Positions 1 through 10,900 of a DNA stretch of 44,830 bases are shown here, one piece after another. The notes beneath the pieces were generated by a model. The model had not been told where the DNA came from. It did not search any database and saw nothing but the letters and a program-made list of their open reading frames with translations. Source of the stretch: Chlorokybus atmophyticus. Taxonomy: Eukaryota > Streptophyta > Chlorokybophyceae > Chlorokybales > Chlorokybaceae. The position numbers and the translations under genes were made by a program. Where the stretch lies: positions 959,771-1,004,600 of the forward strand of contig RHPI01002402.1 in assembly GCA_009103225.1 (NCBI GenBank). Reading direction: 5' to 3'. Positions within the stretch are counted from its first letter, which is position 1, and each line of letters begins with the position of its first letter.

Positions 1-704
1 GGGGGGGGGGCGAGGGAGGGGATATCATGAAACGCGATTATCTTCAGATATTATCTTTGGGAATTTAAATGACGTTCATTGACATAACGCACAGTGCGGT
101 GCTGATTAATATGGTAAGAGATCCTACACGAGGCTCCTTCAGGCATGCTTGTACGCAACCATCTCAATACATGCCGTCGGCGCTTGCACTCCTCCCTGTG
201 AAAATGGTTGCTGCAATGCATATAAAATTCAGAGTTTGCACAGATGAATTCGAACGAATGGGATAGATACTGTACGAGTGCTTTATATACACCACTCGTT
301 CAACTGTTACCAAAAACAGATGTGAGCCCTTAAAAGCCCTAGTGACCAGCCATTACACCGACTACATTCTGTTGCGCATTGTTTGTACATGTGTTTCTGC
401 CGTAATAGCCCTCCAACCATGCATATCATGCCTCGTTTTGACTGTTGGCATCGTGGAGGAGCCCTCCTGTTCAGTACGAAGTGTTGTTGCTGCACTAAAT
501 TAAGCGCAGGATGCGGAGTGTTCATGGCAAATGCTTGCATCATCGTTTGCGCAATAAGCCATACATGCTATGTACATACAAGAAAACGCCTCATTGCACA
601 GCCACCAACGCTTGCATGCACGCAAGCTGCACCATTCATAAATAACCTTAGAAAGCAAAAGATTGTCAACCCCATGTTGACAACACTGCTGGCAGACAGC
701 CTGC
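1..704. other. 3' flank of NOC4, no gene seen
   Basis: The window opens in a G tract. Beyond it I see only short open frames with no recognisable domain on either strand. The stretch lies downstream of the NOC4 stop codon and probably holds its 3' UTR and intergenic DNA. A second G run sits near 860-870, inside the last NOC4 intron and so outside this stretch. Confidence 0.4.
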
Positions 705-3700
705 TCAGTCAAAAGTCCAGCCACCGAAATGTGCCGTGCCTTCAACGGATGCTTCGAACAACCTCGAGGGGTGCTTTGCGTAGAATGCGAGGGGTACCTT
801 CTTGAGCCTCTTGTCGACCTGCAACCAAAGCAGTTGCAACCAAATCGCGAGAGAGCAGGGGGGGGGGGGGGCAACATGGAGCATAACCCGGTGGTCGGTT
901 CAACCACTGACTTGAAAATATAGGTACCTCTTCTTCAACAAGTGATGCATAGGACCCGTGAACAAAGTCACTGATAGGAAGTTCGCTCGTCTTTCTCCTC
1001 TGTGACAAATCTATCTCAAGAGTAGAGACAAACCTGCACAACAAGTACTGTCAAGCCTAGCAAACGCCAAGTGATGAAGCAAGATTCATGACACAACCAA
1101 GATGACATGGTATACCTGGAAACCGTGTGGCCATAGTGGCTGCGAAGGGTCTCCAACTCCCACAGTGAGCTCTCTGCAATGATAATTGCTGATCAATCAC
1201 ACCCATACGGCATTTCACCACGGCCTACTGCCAACAGTACCTAATGCAATGCTCCTCTCAGCCAAAATATTGGCAACGTAAATGATGGCATACTTACCAA
1301 GGGCTCGACACTTGGCAGGATCTGTCTCAGAGAAGAGGTAAGGGTCCGAGCGAAATACAAATGGCTCCTCCGTAGTCGTCGACTCTTTCACGCTAACTGC
1401 GAGTCTCTGGGCCTCTGTCTCCCTCTCTCCCTCGTTGACCGCGCCTGTGACTGCCTCGTCCCGACCCCGCTGACCCAGCTGACATGAAACACCAAAATAA
1501 GCACAGCTCATGAAGCACAACGCCTCCCGTATAATGCACATGGCACAGCTTGCTGCTGACAGGCTACACACGCTGGTGTTGCTAGTGTTGCCTTCATTGC
1601 ACAACAACACTCTAGCTGCTCTACCTGGTTGTGCACAAGCACGCCGCAAGAAGGATGCCGTCTGAGGAGATTGTGGACAAAGGCGATGACAAGCGCTGCG
1701 CCGGAGGGCGGAGCCTGCAGCGCCAGCCTCGACAGCCTTTTGGCAAATGCCGCCACCAGATATGCCGGCAAGTGAGAGGACTTCAGGCATGCGTCTGCAA
1801 GCTGGAAGAAGCGCACTCGGTGTTTTGCTGCAAACAGACTGGAATCCAGCAGGGCATAAAGCTTCTTGTAGAACTCAGGGTACTCAAGGCCGTGCTGCCA
1901 CACAGTTTAGTAGTGTCAATGAGTGCTCAGAATCAACTTGATTTCAACTTTGTACAGACCTGAGTTATAAGAATGAACAGGCCGTTCAGAGCTAGGACAC
2001 TGGTAAGCCCTCCAATGTTGTACGAATTTGTCAGGAAATCACTAGAGGGGCCATGCATACAAGTCAGCATGCAGCGATGAATCAGCGCAGTCCAGCTTGC
2101 ACAGCGGAGACAAGGATATTACTTGCTGCAAAGTTACGTATTGCTGGAAGTACCTTAGTAGCACAGGATTTGTAATGTGTGGGATGACGTCTGTATGCAT
2201 CTTGGTCAGCACCTGAAGAAGTATGTCAGTGCAAGGTAGCAATAACAGACGGTACTAAATGGGAGCACTCGCCCATAGCCGCAAGGCAACGCATGCAACC
2301 ACTGCACCTTTTTGTACACGTCTAGAGGAAATGGCAGTCGTAGGAACTGTAACCACGCCTCACTGCGCTCTTGCTTTATCCTGCTTGGGTTCTGCCAGCT
2401 GGGCTTCGCCTGTTCTGCAAGCACACATGTCCACATGTCCACAACCCACAATGCTGTACATGACCACCTTCCACATTATTATACCACCAAGCAACCCTTG
2501 GACGACCGGACCACTCACTGGCGACTTTTCTCTTCTTGCTTGGCTTTTCAGCGTCCTCATCAAAATCTGTTGCACGCACCAACACTAAGTCATGGTCACC
2601 CAGCATGTTCCAATACTGAATCACATGAAATACTCGCCTGCATGTTCAGACCAAGCAGTAGACGGCTCATCGTCAACGGTGGATGTGGTTGCGTTTGACA
2701 AAACATCATAGACAGTACGCGAGTAGTCCTCGGTGCTGCGAGCAAGCAATCAGCGCCTGCAGAAGCCAAGCTGGTATATCATGAGGTACTTGCTGGGCAG
2801 CCATTGGCTCACCTTGATGGCTTACTGACTGAGGCAACAGCTTCAGCTTCGTCATTTGGTTTTTCATCATCACCAGAGAGGGCCTCCCTACCTGTGTGCA
2901 GTTGAACCATTAACTACATTTGTCCTAGGTATATAAGAAGACTTGTGCACTGCGACATGTCAGACTGTTTGCATGCCTGATGCGATCAGTTCCAAGCGCC
3001 TTGCGACACATTTGCGCACGTTGGAAAAGGTATACAACCTGCGGCATGCAGCAACCAGTGAGGTTTCGAACCAGTGTGAAGTTATATGAAGTTACATGAA
3101 TGTGTATAGTGAAGCAGAGACTTCCAGGATGCTGACATCCTCGTGGTGCATAGAAGCACCTGACATCGCCGTACTGCATGTACTGCTGTATGAAAACGCC
3201 AAGCAGCTTGCCATTGAAAGCTCGGCTGTTCAACTGCACGCCACCAAAACTAGGTGAATTGAAGCTTCATTGGCAGCCCCTGCACATGAATAGACTGATG
3301 CATGACACCCTGACCGACCTACTTACCAGCGCATCCACCACTTCCAAGTACAGGTCATTATAGAATGTGCCTGGTCGCTCTGCGCGCACAAGTCGCATCA
3401 AAGCATCCAGCGCAGCCACCTGCCCAGATCATACAACCTCAATCTTTTGCTGCAATGTCAGCAGACATTAAGTGACTGGTACTTACAGTGACATCCTCAT
3501 GTGTGTCGGGGCGCCTGCCAAGCAAGTCCTGGGCTGCTTTGACGAAAGCGCGGTACTGCCGGCGAAGCCACTGCGCGTACACAAGCTTCTCATCCATGCT
3601 GCCGTTCTCCGCTTCACCGTTCGCAGTAGCCTTGCCACGCGCAACCTCGCCCGCTTGAAACCTTGCTGAAAAGAACACCTGAGAAGAGACGTAAGCTTGC

Positions 3701-4194
3701 CTGTCAATTGGCGCTTTGCTTTGTCTGTGAAAATGCAATGCGAGTCTTTGACACCAGCTACAGCAATTGCCGTGTTAACAACCAGAACGTATTTAAAAGC
3801 TAAGTGCATGCATGCGCAAGCCGTATCCCTGAATAAGAGCAGGCTGTGAATATTTGCATGCAAAGTTCGCATTGCGAACGCAGTGACCAAGCAGGACCTC
3901 CAACTAAGCAGCTAGGTCTGTGATCCTGCTGAGATCTACGCCGTAGGCTGTACTTCTCTTCAACGACAGCATGCGTTGAAATGTAGTTCAGCCAAATTGC
4001 TTTGCCCAGCAGCTCAAAGGTCTGACCTGCAAGCAGCGCAGAGCCTGGCACACTTCATCAACGGCAGCGGGCTCTGAGGCGGCGGAAGTGGCAGTAGATC
4101 TGAGAAGCTTGATCAACGCCACGCAATTGTTAACCTTACTACGCTCCGCCAGCAGCTCCTCGCCCAGCACCGCGGCCGACTTCGCCGCCACCAT
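705..4194 (-). CDS. NOC4: NOC4-like nucleolar protein, about 16 exons
   Basis: This is a homologue of nucleolar complex protein 4 (CBF/Mak21 family), which acts with Nop14 in 40S subunit biogenesis in the nucleolus. The start ATG (4192-4194) sits in a good context, GCCATGG. Exon 1 is 4027-4194, exon 2 is 3487-3678 and exon 3 is 3327-3419 (with RPGTFYNDLYLEVVDAL). Exon 4 is about 3160-3233 and ends in YGDVR. Family signatures follow: AWLQFLRLPFPLDVYKK near 2300-2400, IPHITNPVLL near 2180, DFLTNSYNIGG near 2030, and LEYPEFYKKLYALL with SSHLPAYLVAAF near 1750-1890. After these come DPYLFSETDPAKCRAL near 1330, ESSLWELETLRSHYG near 1160 and a last exon at 705-818 ending VPLAFYAK...GGWTFD. Splice sites are GT-AG, for example TTG|GTAAGT at about 1297. 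Middle exons (2500-3020) are less certain. No disabling change was seen. It diverges from the glutaredoxin gene. Confidence 0.9.
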
Positions 4195-4248
4195 GGCGCC
4201 GGCGGCGGCAACTCTCCACTGCACTCGGAATCAGCTTGAGAGACAGAC

Positions 4249-4257
4249 TTAGGGTTT
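4249..4257 (-). promoter_or_regulatory. Telo-box (AAACCCTAA) upstream of NOC4
   Basis: Read on the minus strand, AAACCCTAA lies about 55 bases upstream of the NOC4 ATG. In land plants this telo-box is enriched in promoters of ribosome-biogenesis genes, which fits NOC4. Function in this organism is inferred. Confidence 0.45.
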
Positions 4258-4479
4258 ACACCACTGTATCCAACGCTGTGTCGTGTCTCGGATATAAGCA
4301 TGTACGTCTGACTTGCGACTTGGTTGAAACGCATGCAATGTGTACTGGCTGATGCCTACATGAATCATGTGACATGATGCCACAGCTGTCGTACAAGTTG
4401 TACCCGAGGCTTCCTCAGTGGTTCTCAGTGGTTCTGAACGTACATGGTAGTACGTACAGGCATGCATAGAAGCAGTGTC

Positions 4480-4640
4480 GTGGTGATGGTAGCGGCGGCG
4501 GTGGCGGTGGTGGGCGTGGCTGCCGGTGGGGCCACCTCGGCCTTGTGTCCAGCAGGGGTCTTGTCTAGTAGTGCAGTTGCAAGCACTCTCCGAGGGTCAA
4601 AGGAGCCCGCAGCAAGCAGGCCCGCAAGGCTGTCAACCTG
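4480..4640. other. GC-rich open stretch of unclear strand
   Basis: Between NOC4 and the glutaredoxin gene lies a GC-rich segment open on both strands. On the plus strand an ATG near 4462 starts an Ala/Val-rich hydrophobic stretch that could be a targeting-peptide exon for the downstream gene. On the minus strand a good acceptor (TTGCTTCCAG) precedes a frame reading VDSLAGLLAAGSFDP. Neither frame matches a family I recognise. It could be an exon of either neighbour, a separate small gene, or noncoding. Confidence 0.25.
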
Positions 4641-4850
4641 CTGGAAGCAAGGTCAGGAATGAGCTTATGCTAGCCTAGAAGCAAACGCATGCATGCACGC
4701 TTGCTTACAACTTGGGTTTGACAACGCTGCTGGTTGATGTGAAGGCCAGGATTGAGCTCATGCTAGCTCAAGCACACACGCATGCATGCACAGATGCTTA
4801 GGTCTTTGGCTTGAGAACCTGCTCGGTTGACCCGAAGGTCAGCACAGCCG
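4633..4850. repeat. Imperfect tandem repeat of about 90 bp, 2-3 copies
   Basis: The motif around CTGCTGG, then AAGGYCAGGA, GAGCTYATGCTAGC and ACGCATGCATGCA occurs at about 4633-4720 and again at about 4722-4815. A partial third copy (GAGAACCTGCTCGGTTGACC) starts near 4812. The copies have diverged in sequence and spacing. They fill most of the divergent region just upstream of the glutaredoxin gene. Confidence 0.55.
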
Positions 4851-4862
4851 TGATTGCAATAA

Positions 4863-6943
4863 ATGTGGACAGGCTTGGGGTTGCCGTCGTTGAGGATGTT
4901 GGCGCAGCCGGAGGTGGTGGGTGCGCCAATGTCGGCACAGGCACAGGCGCAGCCGACGCCTGCTTCCACCACGTCACCGTCGTCGTCGTCGTCGCCGTCC
5001 GTGGTGATCTACACAACTCAGGCGTGCAACTTCTGCAAGAAGTCCAAGGCGCTGCTGAAGGAAAAGGGCATTGAGTATCAAGAGGTGGACGTGGTGTCTG
5101 ATCGCACCTTGCTAGAACGCCTGCAGAAGTAAGTGCCACTTTGGTTGCATTTGGCGTTTCGTGTGTGTGTATGTGCATATGCATGTGCACGCATCTTGTA
5201 GGCAGGCTGTGGTTTCATCTTTTGTAACGCTAGCACATGCTGTTGAATAGGTCAACTGGCATCATGCTTGCCGTATTTAAGCATGCGATTGTTACATGGC
5301 GCATCAGGAAATGTTCCATCAGAGGCGTGGCTAGCATGCCATGTCATACTGCAGCTTGTCTTGTGCGGACTGTTGTTTAGCGCTTGATGCACGTATTCTC
5401 TCAATTAGGGTAACAGGCCGCAAAACAGTCCCACAGATTTACATACAAGGCAAGCATCTTGGTGGTTGGGACGATTTGTCAAAGGCTGTTGAGGAGAACA
5501 GATTACAGGACTTGTTGCAAGCGCAACCAAGTCACTTACCCGCCGAGCTTACTGCACCTACTAAACCACCCACTCCAAGTGGAAGCAGCGACAGTCGAGC
5601 CAAAGCACAAAACGAGTTTGAGACGTTCCAGTACTTGGAGGGTTTGGCTCTGAAGCTGGCAGCGTCACTACCGGGTGACCGGTCTGGTGCTGATATTGTT
5701 GACTGGCTGCTGAGTAACGCGCAAGGCATTGCTGGCGACCGTGCGCGTGCCGTTGAGCTAGGGAGAGAGCTCCAGCAGGCGCACCTGCTGCATCACACAG
5801 AGTTTTGCGAAGTGTTTGTTGATGAGAAGGGTGTGCTCTTTCATGCACATGAGAGCGAGCCTGGCCCCAGGAGTAAAAATGCCCTCAACTCGACGATTAC
5901 CTGGGTCGGACCTTCTCGCCCTGCGTCTGAGGTACAAAACATACATGTACTGTCCGCAGAGTGCATTACATGGTTTGCGTGCCCTTGCATGGGTCCGTGC
6001 TTGTTCTTTTCTGTTTGCAGCTTGCAGGCATACACAACTGCAAGCATGTCTTGCCTACTGGTTGGTGTTGATCATGATGTCCAGGTTGCGGAGGACTTGC
6101 GGAAACGCGTGCTTGCGCTGTACGATTTGGCACTGTCTAAAGATGGCAAACGTCTAAACTACAAAAGCCTGCAGAACAGTCCTGAATTCCAGGACTATGT
6201 GCGCGCAACAGCCGAGCTGCAGCGGGTGAGTGCCAAGTCAGAAAGCAGCCCTCTAGTCACAACATGTTGTACAGGAGTCCTCTGTGTTTTGGTGTAACGA
6301 TTGAGGTGGGTGTTGATATCTGTAGGTGGACTTGTTTGCTCTCGACCGCAAGCAAAAGATGGCTTTCTTCATCAACCTGTACAACGCGCTTGTGATCCAT
6401 GCAACGGTGATCAAAGGGACTCCGTCCAACCCGCTGCAGAGGATTCAGTTTTTCAAGTCGTTTTGTTACAACGTTGGTGGCGACGAGTACACGCTGGATG
6501 ACATGGAGAACGGTGTCCTGCGCGGCAACCGCTTTCCCGCTTCCTCTATCATCTTCAAGAAGAGACCCTTCTCCTCAAGCGATCCCCGTCGCTTCCATGC
6601 GATAGTGCCCGTCGATCCGCGCATACACTTTGCGCTGGTGTGCGGTGCCAAGTCCTGCCCACCCATCCGCATCTACACACCCGAGAACCTGGACACCGCC
6701 CTTGAGGGCGCTGCTGAGGCTTTCTGCGAGGGGGATGTGAGTGTTGACAGGGACACCGGAGTGGTGACTCTGTCGAAGATATTTGATTGGTACAAGGTGG
6801 ACTTTGGCGCGGACATGAAGGAGCGCTTGCAGTGGCTGCTGGTCCATCTCGACTGGAACAAGCGCAAGGTGTTGGAGTCGTTACTCGTGTCTGGCAACTA
6901 CAAAGTAGAGTACAGCAAGTACAATTGGGATCTCAATGATTAA
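4863..6943 (+). CDS. Glutaredoxin-DEP-DUF547 fusion protein
   Basis: Four exons (4863-5128, 5409-5931, 6085-6225, 6326-6943) join in phase to 515 codons plus stop. Residues 1-45 are a Ser/Pro/Gln-rich leader. A glutaredoxin fold follows at about 47-120, with active site C55-N-F-C58, the cis-proline motif T95-V-P97 and GGWDDL near 108. A DEP-like domain covers about 160-245 (YLEGLALKLAASLPG ... DIVDWLL). The rest is DUF547, recognised by MAFFINLYNALVIHA and the C-terminal SKIFDWYKVDFG stretch. The same order occurs in plant and algal proteins of unknown physiological role. Glutaredoxins exchange thiols with glutathione and DEP domains often bind membranes or GPCR-type signalling partners, so a redox-linked signalling role is inference. 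The ATG at 4863 is the first in frame after the repeat; a further 5' exon cannot be excluded. The gene is convergent with RME-8. Confidence 0.85.
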
Positions 6944-7922
6944 GGCTACGGTTTGGTTAGGCGTGTCCGTTCTGTATGTAGTGTACAATTGAACAATTGC
7001 TAGACTAATAAGCGCCATCTGTGGTGGCTGGACCTGCGGGCAGTGGTTGTTGTGAAGTGCATGATGCCCATCCACGTTCACCACCATTCATTTGAAGGTT
7101 ATGCTGCCTGGTAGTGCTTCATAAAGTTATACACACAAAGCAGGTTGCAGAATTGCAACCGATCAATCATCCATGTGCCTATTGGTGACAGGCGGTAAAA
7201 AAGAGCATCTGCCGCGATTACTGGTAGCTGTTTGTTGCATGATCGTGAATCTGTTTGCAGCATTGTTGTCTTCCTCTGTGCGCAACCGCACTGCGGCTCC
7301 GTATCGCAGCGACGTGCACACGCAACTGAGCCATTGACTAGAACGCACACTGTCTGAAGTCTTTTTATGCACTGAGTGCGGCACATAACACATAGCAAAA
7401 GTTGCACATAGCAACATGTTGCCTTGTTATGCTCTGCTTGCTGCTGCTGCTTAAAACGCGCTCAGATGTATGCAAGAAGCAAAGTATGTGTGCCGGAGAG
7501 GAGAGATGTGATTTGTGAAACAACATGACAAAAGAAAATTCATGAAGATCACGATCATTCATCCACCATGAATATGTCAGGAAGCTATACATGGTATGGT
7601 GTAGGACCATTCCACGCCGCGTTGCACTTGAACATTGTTAAGCATTGCAACAACACATCATAACATCAACTCAACAATCTTCTCTCAGTAGTTGGCACGT
7701 TGGTGTTTAACATGTAATGCCACATCTGTGTGCTTTGGTCAGTATCGACTTGACAACCACAACACAGCACTGGCTGTACCACCCTGCTTAGACATGTGCA
7801 ACCTACTAGAAGAATGGCTGTACCTATACACAAGGGTCCATGTTGCTATCATACACTCTCCTGCAGTATACACACCACACAAAGCACACACACCTAAGCT
7901 ACCATTGTGGAGAAGCGTGGTG
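6944..7922. other. Convergent intergenic region, 3' UTRs
   Basis: This 0.98 kb separates the stop codons of two convergent genes. Open frames here are short, cysteine-rich or antisense, and none shows family motifs. It is AT-richer than the flanking exons and presumably holds both 3' UTRs. I saw no RNA gene or mobile element. Confidence 0.5.
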
Positions 7923-10900
7923 TTATTGGTCTGAGTTGCGATCCTCCTTGGAAGGTGCTGGCTGCGCAGTCTGAGAGGGAGACTCCAGCTTGGGCTGTAC
8001 AGTGGGCGCTTGCACATGGCTGGGCAATGAGGGCAAGCTCTTGTTGATTATCTCTTTGGGCAGCGAGGGCGGTTCTTTGGGGAGCGTGCGTGTAATTGGA
8101 GGCGGCTCCTTTGGTAGAGCGTGCGTGAGCAACGGCGGCGGGTTTTGTGGGTTCATGTCATCAGCGTCTACATCGTGTCCCTTCTTTTGTGCAGGCGCCA
8201 TGAGGTAGTTCATGTTGCTGCTTGGGCCTTGCAACAGACCAGCAACTCCTGCACTTGAGGCCGCTGCATTGGATGGCAGGAAGAGGTCGTGCTTCTGATC
8301 CCGGTATGCAGTCCACACCTGCATTGCCGTAATGTGAGACATGCGCTACAGCAATTACACTAATATTGAGTTGATGGCCAGTGGATGCTATTGAGGGCAT
8401 ACGACTGATGGGTAAAGCAGAGGTGGCTCGCCTCTGATTGGGCGAGAAGATCCTGAACTTTCTTGCTATGCTGTCCATCCATGGCAAGAAGATGCAACAC
8501 CTAAGGACGACACCAGATGTTGATTGGTAAGTTGCAACATAACGTGTACACCATACTTCAGTTGCACACAAAGCTTGCAGCACATACTTCAACCGCCAGG
8601 ACCCGTCCAACTGTTATGTCAGCTTCTGACCATTTCTCTTTCCCGTCCACGCCCTGTGTGCGCCAGTCCAGTAGTGCTAACAAGACTGGCACAAGGCCAA
8701 CCCTGCAAGTCGTGGAACGCATGTTGAGCATCATGCATATGTGCATATACTGCATTGTCGTTGACAGGTAGTACCTCAGAGCCTGGTCAACAAGAGAGTC
8801 TCGTGCTCGGTTGGATGCACTCAGCGATCGCTGCAGTGTCTCCATGGCCAGGACACGGGCACCAGACCAGCCCATGGCCTTCATCAGCAGCGATATCAGA
8901 GGTGGGGTCAGCGATGGGCTGGCCATGGCCTCCACACATGCACTGCTGGCTGCCAGTTGATGCACCAGCCGCAGGCAAGCTTCGCGCAACTGCTCTCTCG
9001 TCTGGAACATATGCAGATCGTCACAACCCAGAACAGTCACTTGCCAAGGGAATTGTGCGGCAAATGCATACTACGCACCTGCAACTGAAGAGCCTCATCG
9101 CTCCCAGACTCGAATGTTTGTTGCTTGTCAGGTGCCTGCTGTCCCGCATGTGCCACTGCTGACAACAGCGATGCCATGTATCCTAGCTGTGCAACATGCT
9201 CAGCCAATTGTGGCTGAACCCGTACCAGCGCCAACGTGGCCGCTGCAAGCAGAAGCACCTGCTCCGGTGAACGTCCTGCAATGATAGTACAAGCTTAGCG
9301 ACCTATCTCGGCTGGTTGTAGCTAAATGCCGCTGATCCAGAGTACCCGACTTACTTGGCGGTGCAACACCTGATGTTACCACCGGTGTGGTAGCAGCCAC
9401 AAACTCCGACAACAATGCTTCCAAGAACCGTTTTGGGTTGCGCAGTGGAAACTTAGGGTCTTTGAGATACATCCGAACGTACACACCTCCGACCTGCAGC
9501 TCGTTGCTCAGGTCCACGTATGTGAAATGCCAACCCTCAGGTAATCGCCAGTCCATCTGCCCGCGCATCTGCTGGGCGTACAGCTCCTTGGCCATGGCAG
9601 ACACCTCCTTCCCTAAAGCTTCAGCCATGGAAGGGTTCCAAACAAGTTCTGGCGTCTCTGTGGTCTGTGTCAATGCTGCAACAGCAGCATCACCGCTGCT
9701 GTCTTTCAGTGCAGCGATGATCCCGTCCGGTAGAAACCTGCTTGCAAGGAGAGGCAATCAACCGAGTGTGACTAACTTGTCTCATGCTGCACGCAATGAT
9801 TGTTCAGTCAGCTGCAACAACAGCCCTCAACTGACCTGCTGAGTGCTATGGCGACGCGGGGCCCGTGTAGTGGCTGTGCCATCAGTTTGGCCAGCAGCAT
9901 AGCACCAGAAGCGCAATCAGCGGGTGGAACCTCAGGCCCAGATGATGGCAGCAGCAACTCGAGGACGTACAGCACCCCACCTTGCTGTGATGCAACCCAT
10001 GCAGCCTCACCTGCAACCAAATGGGTTGAGGCATAAGTCCAACTAGGTTGTTGAGACGCCTTGACTCAGCCAAGTATGTGAAGACGGATAACCGCTGGCC
10101 TGCATGACCCTACATGTGAAAACTTACCTGTGGAGGCTAAGGCGTACAAAACTCGTAACGTTCCCTCGTGACACTCATGTGATGTGTGCAACAGCCAGAG
10201 TAGCCGCAGAACCCCTTCTCCGCCCTGCCGATGGCAATTTCAGGAATGCAACAGCAAGTGATGACTACATTGAACCCAACCGTTGCATATGCTTACCGCA
10301 ACTGTGGCCTCTACACATGGTGCATGTGTAGACAGTACATTGAGGATGCCCAGGGCAAGCTGCGCAGAGTGTATGCTGCCCACAGAAGCAGCTGCAAGGC
10401 AACCAAGGATTGGCGCCAACTGTTGCCTTGAGGTAAAGCGCGTTGCAAGTGTTGGATCCGCTGCCAACAGCGTCTAAACAAAGGGAGCAGCAAAGCATCA
10501 GCTCATGCATGCAGTACAACATCCACAGCTAGTCTGCTTTTTACTCTTTGGTATGCATATTGTCACCTTGAGTGCCTGCAACACCATCTCCAACCGCTGC
10601 AACAACTGGTTCGACTTGTTTTCTGAGTTTCCAGAAGCAATGAGAGCAGCACTGGACACCGCTGCTGCGTGTTCAGGGGAAGCTCCTGTAGAGGCCTGCT
10701 TTGCAGCAACCTCACGCTTCTGAACCTCAGAGTCCCGAAACGCCTTCATGACATACCTATACAGAGACATGCATTGTTCAGTCTTTAAGCTTCTGAATGC
10801 CGTTCTCATGCTGTCCTTCACCTGATGTATGCAACAAGGGCATCGCAGAAGGCTGGCATGTCAGCAGGTTTGTAGGCAGGCTGCTGATTGTAGACTCTGA

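Noticed and set aside
4798-5190. 130-codon minus-strand frame over the glutaredoxin exon
   Set aside because: It is Pro/Thr-rich and antisense to the conserved CNFC exon.
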